A DNA stretch of 64,000 nucleotides, from NCBI GenBank assembly GCA_021613335.1, contig JAJTWR010000344.1, positions 1-64,000 of the forward strand. The letters are read 5' to 3'. Numbering within the stretch: position 1 is the first letter of the stretch; every line of letters starts with the position of its first letter. This DNA comes from Whitmania pigra. Lineage: Eukaryota > Annelida > Clitellata > Hirudinida > Haemopidae. Of the stretch, positions 1 through 12,596 are shown piece after piece. Under the pieces are notes generated by a model. That model was not told the origin of the DNA. It ran no database searches and saw only the letters and a program-made list of their open reading frames with translations. The translations under genes were made by a program, and so were the position numbers.

Positions 1-565
1 AAAGTCAGTGACATGTACTACTGCGCCAGTGCCGCCTACACTTTAAACCCCACTTCATCACGTGTGACACTCGGTAGATATTTGAACAAAATTTACAATT
101 GCAATTTTCAAAATATATGTATTTAAAAATAGCACATTTGGGCATGAAATTTAATTAGATTATACAAGCGCGTTATTACTAGCTCTTCAATAATCAAATT
201 CGGAATCTTTATCATTTTCATTGCATTCATCCCTGATTATCTAAAATAGTTTAAATTATTAACAACTGAGTATGCATAGTTTTCGCTTTACAAAAAAAAC
301 TTAAATTTTAGATCATTTTTTAAACCATTTAACATGTCCTTTTGTCCGCTGCACAAAAAACTTTTCCACGGTTAAAATCAAACCACTTTCCACATCGTGT
401 CAAATTTAACAACTGAATCGACAGATCTCAAGAGCTTCTTTTTAGCGATAGAATGTAACGGAAATAGTTTCTAAGAACTGGAAGCCAGGGACGTCATCTA
501 ACCTAATTAGATTTTTTCCGAGGAGGGCAAACCCTTGCGCAACGACCTACATTAGGGGGAGGCTT

Positions 566-745
566 GCAGGTTGACCGAATGCATTATTACTGTAATGTCA
601 TTGCATTATCATTGTATTACATGCCTGCCTACGGCGATAATGGCAACAGTCGTGATGCATCGTGTTCGAAACCCAGCCTGCACTGCCGCCCTATTAATAA
701 TAAAATATATGGATGTGGCGCCATAAACGTTAACTACAACCTACA
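566..745 (+). repeat. tRNA-derived SINE, diverged copy
   Basis: Same family as the copy at 5676-5857. It keeps the head GCAGGTTGACCGAATG and the B-box-like GTGTTCGAAACCC, followed by CAGCCTGCACTGCCGCC. About 30 bp of AT-rich sequence separates the A-box region from TGCCTGCCTACGGCG. The tail still reads GTGGCGCCATAAACGTTAACTACA. Old and non-coding. Confidence 0.75.
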
Positions 746-1049
746 ATTTTCATGAAACATAAGGGGATGACTTATTTTTGTGTTTAATCTAAAGTCAGGA
801 GGCCGCCCCCCTCCCCCAAATTACTACTGGAAACGTGAAACATCCAAAATATTTTTGTTTAAAGAAAACCCCAAAAACATGTCGACCTCCTTCTAGGTTT
901 AAGCATCTCCTTTTGACAATGCCAACCCCTCACAAAAGTGCTCACTCAATTGCACTCGACCTTCCAATCGCAACCATTTTTTAGTTACAATTATGTGGTT
1001 TAACATATGACATATGACATAACATATGAAGTTCCAAACACTTTCTACA

Positions 1050-1135
1050 ACTCACTCACTCACTCACTCACTCACTCACTCACTCACTCACTCACTCACT
1101 CACTCACTCACTCACTCACTCACTCACTCTCACTC
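1050..1135. repeat. (ACTC)n tetranucleotide microsatellite
   Basis: About 20 near-perfect tandem ACTC units. The open frame across it (Thr-His-Ser-Leu repeats) is an artefact of the repeat. It lies just downstream of the DNTTIP1 stop codon. Confidence 0.95.
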
Positions 1136-1445
1136 ATTTGAACATGATGCCCATGTTACCATCACACCATTCATCTTTATTTTTATGCATCTTAGTTGCA
1201 CGCAACAAACTGATTGATTACTGGCATCAAGAAATAATTTCGGAGCAATAAAAAGTACATCATCCTAAAAATCTTCAGAATAAATAAGTCACATATGTCG
1301 CCTTTCAAGATATTAAAGAAAAAAATAGAAACTACATCATCACATACAAACAATATATCTTTAAGAAGTTTGTGTACATATTTGGTCATGCATATTTGGT
1401 TATCATGGTTGCACTTCCAAATAATTTGAGCATCTTTTAAGAGGT

Positions 1446-4400
1446 TCAATCAATACAAGTATAATCTTGATCACGGGGATCATCATTGTCAAGTTCATCC
1501 TCATTTGCTTCCTCCATGAAAGGCATGTCACTTGAATGTTCAGAGTCTGAACCATGCTTTATCTTTGGGGCATCAGGTTCTTCATGTAGAATGAGCTGTA
1601 AAAAAAATGAAAAAAGGAAACCTCTTGAAATATTTGCACTTGTGTATATTTTAGCATATACACTGTAGAAAAATTAATCAAGCATGTCAATTCATAGTTT
1701 ATTTAATTTTATTAGTAATTTTAGATGTGTTTACATCAAAAATATAAATATAGAAACTCTTGCCTCACCAAAAGGAAAGTTTTAACTGGTCGGCTATCGA
1801 CAACACAAATATAAATAAATGCAACATAATATAAATATGCCAAGCAAACTTTTGCACTAACTTCTTTTGAAAGGCTTCTTAGATGTTTGTCAGTTCTTTG
1901 TGATTCCATCTGACATTTCATCTTTTCAATCATCCAGATAGGAACAGTAAATCCTACAATCTCATTTAGCATCAACCCTGGGCTATTCCTGTTATCAACA
2001 ATAATTCAATAAGTAATAATTTAAAGAAAAAGTTATAACAAATATAAATCTTACAAGTTTAAGAAAAAAAATTGTTTATAATAACAACAATAATAATAAT
2101 AATAATTAATTTACAGAGCACCACGAAGAGGCTTTTGTAAAGTATGATATAAAATATTAATTTCAATATCACATAAGAGGATATTAAGTCCATGACGATC
2201 TAGAAGATCGGCTTGCCCACAATCGAAGGTTGTCAAAGAACATAGCTTGGGCTACCTCCAGGGATGTCATCTGTTGCCCTCTATAGTAAGAACATGAAGT
2301 TAAGGCTACCTCTTAGATCCCTAAGAGTATGAGGTCTCCAAAATAAGGATGTTGAACAACTCTGCAGACATCAGGATCTGGGAAGTTAAACCACTGCTAA
2401 GAACTAAAAAGAAGTTCACAGCACAGGACGAAATCGATAAGTCAGTTGTGGAATATATGTTCAAAGAAGTGTGAGGTCCTATTCAGATTAGATTATCAGG
2501 CTGATAAGTGGAACCACTTTGCAAAATGGTCTGAGTCATGCCCTGCAGATAGGGCAAAGCTTATCATTCAGGAGAGAAGGAGGGAATTGGAAAGAGATTG
2601 AGTCATTAAGGCAGTGCAGCAGGCACAGCAAGGTAAATGGACCGCACGGGAGGATGTGGTTCAGCTTTCCATCGGTTGGAACGAGATATGGAGGATGTCT
2701 CCATATCGTTTGGCCTTATGATAAGATCGATTTATGACCAACTTCCGATAAAAAAAATTTGCGAAGATGAGGTTTGTCAGAAGACTGTAAATGAGAGCTC
2801 TGCAGCGGTTTCGAGACAAATCATCACATGCTCTCAAATTGCAAATATGCCCTCAACAATGGTCGGAACACCTGAAAGTGGTGGAAGCTACCAAAACAGT
2901 GGCCAAAGCAAATTCTTGCTAGATTGCATTGCAGTGGAAGGTATACTAAGAGGGCTTTTTACTATCCTGTAAGAAAATAGACTCCCTCTAAGGAGAGACA
3001 TTCTTGCAGAAGCCAGTAATTGGACCGTCGCAGCCGACCTAGAAGGCTTGAGACACTATCCCCAACTGCTTAGGGATAGCGGCAGGAGACTGGATGTTGT
3101 TCTCAAATCGTCGGGTGCTTTCATTTCGATAGAGTTGACTGTTCCATGGGAGGATAGGATCGAAGCAAGCAATGCGCTGGAAGCAGAGAAATACTCTGAG
3201 GTAGTTAAAGATCTAAAGGAGAGCTGGTTTCGGGTAATGCTAATGCCCATTGAAGTTGGGATATGAGGTTTAGTTGGTAAGTCAGATTAGACATTCCTCA
3301 CTCAAATAAGTTTATAGAGCCAGGAAAGAACTAGGGCTATGGCCCAACCATCGAGAACGTCAGGAGTTTGAGCCAAAACATTTGATGATGGGGATTCGGT
3401 GTCAGAGCTCCGAGGTAGTAGTTTCTAAGTTCAGTTTGTTGTCCATGACAATGTCAACACCTATGTCACCAGTTTAAAAATAAAATCATACCAAATTAAT
3501 AAATCACAAGTCCTAACTCTGGCATCAAGTAATCTATTGAAATACACGAAAAATCTTTGCTTTGCTGATTAATTGTACAATTTTTGGAATTTGGAAAGTT
3601 TGATAGTGCACAGAGCTTCCAAATTAAGAAATAAAACTATCATAGAAACAATTCATTTCTCAAAGCAACTTCAAGCAGAGTTAATAGGCATAAATCAAAA
3701 GGTTCAAGTTGTACCGATATTCATCTGTCCGACTCAGATAAAGTATATCCTCAACCATCAATAGGTAAGTCCTACCACCTGTAGCAGGCATGTGCATTTT
3801 TTCATACAGCCATTGCTTGTCATCTTGATCACCCGCATACTGTAAGATAAATATGTTGCATTTTAAACTCTGGTTTGATAAATTTGCCTCGGGCATTGAA
3901 TGGAAATTGAAATCTTGATCAAACCTTAAATATGTCTGGATGTTTAATGTATAGCCTACCCCTTGTGGCTCCTAAACCCAGGGCCCTTAAAATGTAAAAT
4001 GAATCCTTAATGCTTTAATAACCTCACAAAGTTGTTCATAACATCTCCATTTATATAATCTAATGGTTTGTTATCTGGTAAAATTCTTTTTATATTTCCT
4101 CAGCAAAAGTTGGTAAAAGGATCTCTTCAAAAAAAAAAAAAAAAAAAAAGATGACAGTGAAAATCTCACCAAAATGGAAATTGTTGCACAAAAGTGAACT
4201 CACTTTTGGTATCTAACTCTATCCCTACCCCTAACCTTACCCTAACTCATGATCCTGAAAATATCTTTAGAATTGACAAAATTTGTTGCTTGTTAGCTTT
4301 TGCCCATCACATCTCAACCACTGAGTTTACCTTCACCAAATGTGAACAACAGTGCAGTTCATAATTTTGGCTGTCACTTTTTTTTACCAAAACTTCTTAT

Positions 4401-7400
4401 GCACTAGATTTGTTTATACCAGTTTTATTGAACAAGGTGCAAAATCATATAAAAATCATACTTTTGCAAACAACTTTATTGAGCATTTAATCCAAATTTC
4501 ACAAAAATATCCAAAATTTTGGAATCGATAGAAACACTAAGGACTATAAATTTTAAGTCAATCAAATCAGTTCAGTTGTGCTCAGATAATAATAATGCAC
4601 CAACTTAAATATTGATTGACAAATAGACTCTGAAAATATTGACTGCTTATTGTCTGACACAGGAAAAATAAGTTCAGAAAACTTGAGTGAACTTGCCCTG
4701 GGCATAACTCATTGAACTATGACGTTATATTTAATGTGTAGCCATAGTGACATAATGCATTCTATGCCCTTATAGCATTACAGTCTATTCATTGTCTGTA
4801 CAAATGTTCACGTAAAATGCTATCTACTTTGAACTAATGTGATGCTTGCAAGTGAAATTTTGATTGGAGTCTGCAACCATTATTTGGTACAACTTTCACC
4901 TAAGATGGTATAAATTGGAAAATACTTTTGCAAAGCGAGTCTTCAGAAAAATAGAAAGTTTTATTCAACAGAACATACTTTAAAGAGCTGCAACAAACTT
5001 TTATGAAACTGAAAATCAGCTAGACCAGCTAGGAGTTTAGAGATTTGATTTGTTTGATTTAGATTTTTCACCATAAGAAAAAAAAACATACTTATTAGCC
5101 TTTGACCCCATGATGAACAAGGTTTCTATTGTCATGCGTTTTGAGTCCCACTGAATAACAATATCCTTTCCTTAGAAATTTGATATAAAGTGCAAATGCA
5201 AATCCTAACTTTCGGTCCTTCTTTTTTGACTGGTTCAACAAATCTTCCTCTGTTTGGAGTAGAACGTCTGAAAAGATAATCTAGAGTTTATATTATTAAT
5301 CTAGAAATAAATTATGCATATAATAAAAAATTGGGTACTAACCCAGATCCTGCTCTGTGAGGAAATGGACTATGTCTGATTTTCTGTAACCGCATCATTA
5401 TTATAAAATATTCATAAATTAACACTTAAAACAAACTTTGGAAAGGAAAGGAATTTTGGAATCTGATCCTGATGAAAAAGTTCTTTTACGTCTCTTAGGG
5501 ACAACATTTTCACATTCATTTTCACATTTCACTTGGAAATCCATAATGTACATTTTTTTAGCCTTTTGTAAAAAAAATACCATTAGTTTATAATCATTGT
5601 GAAATGGATATAATAATTATTACAAAAACTTATTATAATCCCAAACACTGAATTATCATTGTGAAATGGTTAGCCGTGCAGGTTAGCCGAATGGGTTACG
5701 TGCCTGCATACGGCGGTAATGGCAACAGTCGTAATGTGTCGTGTTCGAAACCCAGCCTGCACTGCCGCCAGCGCCCTTGGGAAGGAGCGCTATATAAATG
5801 GTTACAAGAAGCGCCTCTGACGCTATGCATGTGGCGCTATATAAATGAAGTTACAGTATAATAGGAAGGAATATAAAATTATTTTGAAGGAATATATTAT
5901 TCAGCCTACATAAAAAGTAAGATATGCATAAAACATTTAAGTATATACAATAATAGTTAATTTAATTAGTAGTTGAGAAAAATATAAGAAAGTTTTATAA
6001 TTTATAACTGGTCACTCACTATACTCAACCATCGTGCATCTAGATATTATGTAAAAAATGAAATTAAATCTTACAATGCCATTTCCTACTATTTAACACC
6101 ATTGCAAAAAGAAATGTCAAACCCCCAGGTGAGACATTCTTGCAGAGGCAAATGATTGGATCGTCACAGCCGACTTAGAAGGAATGAGGCGCTACCCCGG
6201 GTTCTGAAAGTGGCAAGAAGCCAGATCTGGTGCTCATATCGCTGTCTACGGATGCCATCATTCTGACGGAGCTGAAATATCCTGGGAAGACAGGCTACAA
6301 TACAGCAAAGCACTCAAAGCAGATAAGCATGCAGATCTAATGATGGACCTGGAAATGAAAGGATACCGTACAGACCTCTTCCACATCGAGATTGGAGCAA
6401 GGTCGGCAAGTCGACTTATGCTTTCCTTACCAAGATTGGATTCTCAAGTCGGGAGAGAACAAAGGCTATGACAAGGATGTCTGAGGCCGCTGAAGCGACT
6501 TCATTCTGGATCTGGCACATGAGCCAGAAGAAGTCTTAAGAGGCCACTATTGGAAACCGGGGAAAGCCGTCGGTCTCTGGTATGAATGATCCACAGAACG
6601 AGGGGGCCAAACCATGGGCCTAGAGATGCAGTGTTGTCGGGAGAAATGGGCCAACCGCTGACTCGCAAAGCAACATGAACTGTGGTCCAAACCGCGGTCT
6701 CGAAAAGACCCGTGGTCGAGTCCCAAAAATTTCTATCTCTGGCTGCCGCTAAAAAGAAATTATAAGGCCCAGTTTACATATATTAAGACAGCGTGAAGAA
6801 GCCACTGAGAGCTTTCATGACCGCTGTAGGCAAACTGGGGTGGAGACGATCAACATAACAAGGCCAATGAGTGCCCCGCATAGTTGAAGTTTGCAGGTGA
6901 TAAACAGATAGTATGCAACATGAAGAAGCCATCGAGAGCTTTCGTAGTCGCTTCAGTCCCGGCAGCAGTGACTGGCATAACAAGGCCCATGAGTGCCTCT
7001 CATAGCCGGCAATAAGACTAGAGTCCAGCAAGACAAAACCAACAGGGCTGGCTGATCACCGGATGTGGCCTGCCTCCCCCCAAAACGAAAGGAGACTCAA
7101 AGTATATAGTATATTATAAAGTATTTTTTGCTTATGATTTCCTTAATGCTTTCAACTTTTCTCAAGATTAAATGAAAAAGCTGAGTATAATAATGTAATG
7201 GCTGGATATGGTTTACAGATTTTAGTCATTCTCTGTAAGGTATTTCTAAAGAGATTTGCTTAAACTAACCAAAGGTGATTTAATAAATGCTAAACAACAT
7301 GCATCAATATTGGTAAATCTTATGATGGCCTATAACCGATATTTATTTAAATGATAAATAATAATTTTTGGATTTTATACTCTAAATTAGCAATCAGTTT

Positions 7401-8194
7401 TCTAATGAACATTAAGAAGCTTCATTAATATTATTATGAACAAAGAAATAAAGAATAAAAAGATAAGCTTGTGGGACCTCCTCAAGTATTTGACAACAAA
7501 TGTTCTGGAGATGCTCGGGGCTCACTTCATGTGCCTCATTGTTCATTGCAATGTTTCTCTTTGCTGGCATGAAATACAGCTGCAAAACATTCAAGTTTTC
7601 AACATCATAAGTCTTTAAAATATTTTGAATAATAAGTTTTACTCAAAGAATTTTTATATTCCTTAAAATGTGGAACAGTCATATCTTTTATTTTACATTG
7701 TGACCTAAATGCTTTAAATCAGCTTTGATTAAAAATGTCACATGTTTACTCACATCAAGATATTTTGTGATAACCTTTCCGATTTCAGCATTGATTGAAT
7801 TTTGTATTATTTGCCTCAACAAATCCAGAGATTTTGCTGTGTTTTGTTGTGTGCCATGACTGACAATTTAAGAGAAAAGTAAAATCAAAACGTTCCATTA
7901 ATCTTTTTCTGAACGTTTACCATGCCCTGATGAAAGCTCCGGAATGTACCCTATTTCCCCTACTCCCCAGGTTTGGAGGTATGTTATTCAGATTAATTAG
8001 CCTCTTGTTGAAAATTGTGGGTTTCTTAATAATAGAGAAATAGTCACCACTAGTTCACAAATCGCTTCAAAAAATCATTTTACCTCGTGATGATTCAAAC
8101 TTGAATGTGATAAAACTTCGATAGAGTCATATTTCTTATCGGAGCTTCTGTTTAGCAAAAAGGATGCCAGCTCCTTATGGCTAAAAACCGACAT
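1446..8194 (-). CDS. DNTTIP1: Deoxynucleotidyltransferase terminal-interacting protein 1 (MiDAC histone deacetylase subunit)
   Basis: In known family members this nuclear protein dimerises and scaffolds the HDAC1/2 MiDAC complex. Exons read on the minus strand: 8084-8194 (start MSVFSHKELASFLLN), about 7921-7960, 7754-7836 (KSLDLLRQIIQNSINAEIGK, matching the family dimerisation segment), 7478-7579, 5437-5562 (basic PKRRKRTF), 5343-5383, 5210-5267 (ending VKKEGPK), 5092-5165 (MTIETLFIMGSKANK), 3925-3971 (ATRGRLYIKHPDIFK), 3715-3839 (YAGDQDDKQWLYEK, then TGGRTYLLMVEDI), 1862-1988 (FTVPIWMIEKMKCQME) and 1446-1595 (acidic tail, stop 1446-1448). Order and spacing follow vertebrate DNTTIP1. The acidic C-terminal tail is extra relative to the human protein as I recall it. 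The join of exon 1 to exon 2, and of the SKANK exon to the next, are not in clean phase, so a microexon or misplaced boundary is likely. Introns hold LINE and SINE remains. Confidence 0.85.
2200..3420 (+). mobile_element. Decayed LINE fragment (3' part of ORF2) inside a DNTTIP1 intron
   Basis: Broken frames give a segment ending in MIRSIYDQLPIKK around 2720-2760, then ISIELTVPWEDRIEAS at 3124-3171. This LTVPWEDR block is recognisable from the C-terminal part of invertebrate non-LTR reverse transcriptase proteins, and the same block occurs at 15.7 kb. Many stops and frameshifts mean it is dead. Strand is opposite to the host gene. Confidence 0.7.
5676..5857 (+). repeat. tRNA-derived SINE, best-preserved copy
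   Basis: The head GTGCAGGTTAGCCGAATGGG carries an A-box-like TAGCCGAATGG, and about 55 bp later the B-box-like GTGTTCGAAACCC follows, the spacing expected of an RNA polymerase III promoter from a tRNA. The 3' body contains GCGCTATATAAATG twice, separated by GTTACAAGAAGCGCCTCTGACG. Related copies lie at 566-745, 28702-28853, 37199-37383 and a fragment near 63591. Not a functional tRNA: there is no acceptor-stem pairing. It lies in a DNTTIP1 intron. Confidence 0.85.
6126..6540 (+). mobile_element. Decayed LINE fragment (C-terminal end of ORF2)
   Basis: Broken frames match the LINE piece at 3.0-3.25 kb: GETFLQ-like start, ILTEL-YPGK in place of the LTVPWED block, then an EIGARS block and a terminal SEAAEATSFWIWHMSQ. 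Several frameshifts. It lies in a DNTTIP1 intron. Confidence 0.6.
6784..7012. repeat. Two-copy tandem duplication, unit about 120 bp
   Basis: GTGAAGAAGCCACTGAGAGC near 6790 recurs as ATGAAGAAGCCATCGAGAGC near 6918, and CATAACAAGGCCAATGAGTG near 6855 recurs as CATAACAAGGCCCATGAGTG near 6974. It is probably an internal repeat in the untranslated tail of the neighbouring LINE. Confidence 0.7.
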
Positions 8195-8830
8195 CTATGG
8201 GTTTTTTCCACAACTCAGCTAGAAAATGGTAAGCAAATTGAAAACTGGATCTTATTATTATTATGTTTTATATATTATAAATCTGTTCTGAAAAGGCACT
8301 TCCAAAAGCTGTACTAATTCAAAAGCCTCCTCCCAATTCGAGAACCGACGACTAAAAATACAAAGTAGGATTTGTAACTAGTATTTATTTTGCGCACTTT
8401 CGCATTTATTGATAATCAATAAGATTATAAATATTTTAAAATAATGTAATCCATTACCCATTAACAAATTCTTTTAAAGTAAAAAAAGTAAAGTTCTTTC
8501 TTCCTAACTATCAGGTTAAGTCGTAACGAGCAGAATCAAATCGAAGTAACACAACGATATTTTAATATTTATAAAGCGATTCTTATTCAAAAAAAGCGTC
8601 AATGCAAATGCAAAAGAAACCAGCATCGAACAACAACTAAATACAATAATCTCTAAAAAAGTTGCTCATAAAAATCAAAACTCGTTTGCCACTCTCGATC
8701 GCGACACCTCACATTCTCTCTGAGCTCCACTGACGACTGGATGGGTGGTGGACTCTAATCAAATAAGTAAATAAATAAATGGATGGATGGTTGGCTGTTT
8801 ATTAAATATTAACTATTATTAACTAGTCAA
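8195..8830. other. Upstream region of DNTTIP1, no gene seen
   Basis: AT-rich sequence. I see no coding exon and no clear repeat beyond a short AAATAAATGGATGG-type stretch at 8765-8790. The DNTTIP1 promoter presumably lies here, but no motif was convincing. Confidence 0.4.
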
Positions 8831-8838
8831 TTTTGTGA

Positions 8839-9346
8839 CTAGATGATTAGGCCATCTGGAAGACGAAAATGGAGGCATTTCCTCATGGAATGTCCGACCC
8901 AGTCTTCCTTCGCCCTCCTAGGTGCTTTTATCCAATTCAATCTGCAGTCACACCATAGCTCGACTTTGACGAGGCCATAGTCTTTGCGTACTTTTGAAAA
9001 ATAACATTTATAAGTAAATGATATTGTTCTCAACCGCTGCGAACAAATGTTAGGTTACCTTTATTCTGGTCATTGGTATATGGATATCTTCATCCTTGAA
9101 TGACCTGAGTATAGCTTCCCTGAGACTTTCCTGGGCGTATTTACAGCCACTAGGGTCATTGCCAGAGCACAATGAATGTGCAAATGCAATGGCCATAGAG
9201 CCGAAACCGTCATAGCCTCGTTGCAGCTGCACTCCTTTTCGGACGATTGTGAGCACCGGACTTTGAATGAAATTTTTAGCCATATAGGTTATCGTCTTTT
9301 GTGCTTTTTTATTGATAACATAATTCAAGCTGTCATATAGGGTCAC
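8839..9346 (-). pseudogene. Relic of a transposon-encoded Ulp1/SENP-like cysteine peptidase
   Basis: The frame at 9050-9346 reads VQLQRGYDGFGSMAIAFAHS, then SGNDPSGCKYAQESLREAIL. This is the layout of the C-terminal Ulp1 peptidase segment carried by several animal DNA transposons, where a QQxxGSDCG(L/V)(F/Y)AIAFA box holds the catalytic Cys and is followed by a GxDP...YxQ(E/D)xxRxHL box. Here the catalytic box reads YDGFGS, so the Cys is gone. The frame is interrupted downstream. It is inferred dead. Confidence 0.55.
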
Positions 9347-9750
9347 TTCGTCCGGCCGGAATTCAAATTCGATATGGTGACCCAGTGCGCTCCCTCCTCA
9401 ATAATCTGAACGAACTTTGAGATGTGCGGTGCCGCACTGAATTCTGCAGGCAGGTTCTACAGACACCAACTACAATTACCTACTGCGTACTTCGTCATAA
9501 TTTCTAATAAGGATTCAGTTGAAAACTGGACACGCTTGAGACCCCTTAAAGAAAACAATATCAGACGTATTTGTCAATTCAAGAAACTATCACACGGGGA
9601 CGGGTGCTCCTGAAAACCTTATGCAGAATTTACTTCAAAGGGAGGCAAAGAACTTGTAAACCAGTTCCACTTTATAAGGGCTTCTTCTTATCCCACAATT
9701 TCCTAAAATATAATAGGCAATATAATATAACAGTTTGTTTTAAATTAGTG

Positions 9751-10085
9751 TCATGTTTTTATTAATTAACGTATTGAGGAGTCAATGGAAATTGACTTAT
9801 AATTATTAAATTAATTATTAAATGGATGAAAATGTTGCTGAATGTTTTATGATTACTTAGATGTCATTTGTTTTAAATTTGGTCCAATTTGATGTACAGC
9901 TGCGAGAACTTGTATCATGTTTTTACTATGAGACGTCCGTGGAAATTGAGGTATAATTAAAACTTGGATTATAATATAACAGTTTAAAAATATGAAAATG
10001 TTGTTGAATGTTTTATGGTTACCTAGATGTCATTTGTTTTAAATTTGGTTCACTCAATTTTGATATAAAACTGTGAGAAGTTCAC
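9751..10085. repeat. Tandem duplication, unit about 160 bp
   Basis: The block TCATGTTTTTA...GGAAATTGA...GAAAATGTTG.TGAATG...TAGATGTCATTTG occurs twice, starting at about 9751 and 9915; GAAAATG lies at 9838 and 9994. No coding content is seen. Confidence 0.7.
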
Positions 10086-10089
10086 CCGG

Positions 10090-12590
10090 CTAGCGAAGAT
10101 TTCATAGGCTTTTAACAATGGATTAGTTCAACCGGCTCGCCTGAAAGTAGTTATTATGGCTCGATTTTCAAAAAATATCGGTAACTTTAGACAACAAAAA
10201 TAATTTGAAATTTTAACAAAACAAGCGATCGTCTGCCAAAGCAACTTTTTCAACAACTTCTAAAAAAGATTTCATAACAACATTTTCACGTTACCGAGTC
10301 AGCCAACCCACCTCATTGCTAAAAGACCTAATGTTTGAGAATATGATAGTCACATTAGTCAGTCGCCATACAACTATTTACTCAGAAAAAGAACTAAACA
10401 TAAATCGTGATGTGGAATTTATGTAATAAATTACATTCAATTCGTTTAACTTAACTGAATTAATCGCTGACCATTTGTACCAAATAATAAAAGTATGTCT
10501 TAATTTTATACAATCTAAATCAATATTAATTAAAATTCGTTAATATTAGTTAATTAAAAATAAATAAATAAAATTGTAACTAAATAGACGAACCATCCTT
10601 ACAAATGACTGCTTTCGGCTTGTCTAGCACGTACTTGAAATCATAGAATGGTAAAGCTCTTCTTCTAAAAACAATTGTATTATTTTAATACTTAGGAAAA
10701 TGAACATGCTTTAAATTCTTGAACACGCAAGAATTAACTATGGAGCGCCAAAACCTAGAATTCTTTGTTTGCTCAAATAATGCGTTTATAAAAAATTATA
10801 TTTAATAAAAATCAAATTTTCTACGATATTTTGTGTAGGTAATGAAGCTTTGTTGACGCTAGAGATTATGTAGGTCACAAAGATGCTATTTGTAGAGTTG
10901 TCTAGCTGTCTTTTTTAATTATTAGGAGAGTTACTCCGGGACAGCAAATGGATCTGGCTATTCAATTGCAAATCACATAACAACTTTACCAGACGAGACG
11001 ATACCACTGCTGCCACTAACAAACTTCGCCATCCGTGAGAAGCTCGAAAGAGCAAGAAAGCTAAGAGAACAGAGGTGATGATGATGATGATGATGATAAT
11101 GATAATAATAATCATAATAAAGAATTAATTAATTAATTTAATTAAGCGATCTTAACGAATGATTATTTTAATTTGAAAAAAGTTAACTGTGACAAAAATC
11201 TCTTTTTCTAAAGTGCTTTACGATAAAGGTATAGGTATAAAACAACATATTTGACATTTTTCCTTTTAGTTACATATGCCAATAATAAGCTCCCTCTTTT
11301 GACAATTTTTCCCCTAACCAAAATTATTGGTTTACAAGATACTATTATTCCTATTATGTTTAAAAGAATTTAATTCAATAGTTGTGAATGAGTGAACAAT
11401 TGACCCGGCCACTGGGTGGATGATTTGAGAAACAAACTGAAATGAAAATGTCAGTTGAACTCATCCTAGCCTAAGGACTGCCTTGAGGATGTTGTTGCAG
11501 AGCATGGGTCATGAATTAATGGATACATTGATGAATGAATGGGTGGAGCTTTTTAGGCAGTGGCACTTTGTCTCTGGCTAGCTACTTTCTAGTAATGGCT
11601 CTGACAGCCCCTTTCGCTCAGGCAATTATTATTGACAACTTTCCATTTCGGCTTTTCAGACTTCTTAAAAGTTTAAATCTTTCTAAGTATTGATTGATTG
11701 ATCTAGGAGCTGATGGGTTGATTGGTTCATGTTTGTGTAATTCACTTTTATCACACACAAATGCACACCTTTCCTAAAAGTACCTGACAATGTCTGTGAC
11801 CATGTGACTAATGTCAGCTGTAATGGCATTGAACTGAATCTGGAGTATTTTGAAGATTTGATCTTGATTGGCAGTACAATGATGATGATGAAGCTGATTG
11901 AATTGTTAATGATTGAACGATTGACCTATCAACTGGTTGAACCAGTCGAATTTTTGTTCTTTCACAAATTACAAATAATTAGGTTGTTATTAGACTTCCA
12001 TTATTGTTAATTTATTTTGAAAGTTAAAGCAGGAATTAAAAATATTTTATTCACTGCATTTTTATGCCATTTTTAGTACTGATTGACATGCTTACATGTA
12101 ATAAACCTTTGGTCATGATTTTAGAGTTGAATGATTATTTGTTACTGAAACATTATTTAATAATTATATATAATATGTTTATTTATAAACTCAGCCATTT
12201 GCAGTGTTGTAAAAGTACCAATTTTCAGTAATTAGGTAAAAGTACAAGTAAAACCTCTAACTTACTGTACTTAAGTTAAAGTTTTAAGTTAAAGTAATTT
12301 TTCAAAGATGTAAAAGCTCAAATTTATTTATTAATGGCATATGCATATCTTAGTAGCCACACAATATTGTAGGTATTTAATTAATTACCAAATAAGTGGT
12401 TTATCACAACATCAACATTACACACTCGTTGATTAATTAAGTCTCATCCACATGGCTGTGAATAAAGGGCAGTTCCCGAAGGAGTTTAGACCTCTCATCA
12501 CAAAAGTAGTTGATTTATGATGATAATGATAACATCTTTTTGTTACTTTGCTCATTCAAATCTAAATGCTTATCACCACTATTAGGAGAA
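10090..12590. other. Intergenic, no gene assigned
   Basis: AT-rich with short simple repeats (GATGAT near 11078-11100, TAAT runs). A short stretch at 12202-12320 beginning CAGTGTTGTAAAAGTACC and rich in AAAGTACAAGTAA resembles ends of hAT-type non-autonomous elements. I see no supported exon. Confidence 0.4.
12202..12320 (+). mobile_element. Possible hAT-type MITE remnant
   Basis: CAGTGTTGTAAAAGTACC followed by TTAGGTAAAAGTACAAGTAA and TACTGTACTTAAGT is the style of sequence found in small hAT elements of many animals. The right end and the 8-bp target duplication were not found. Confidence 0.35.
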
Positions 12591-12596
12591 TATTAG

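Noticed and set aside
5676..5780. True tRNA gene
   Set aside because: A- and B-box-like words are present, but there is no acceptor-stem pairing, the spacing and body are those of a SINE, and several dispersed copies exist.
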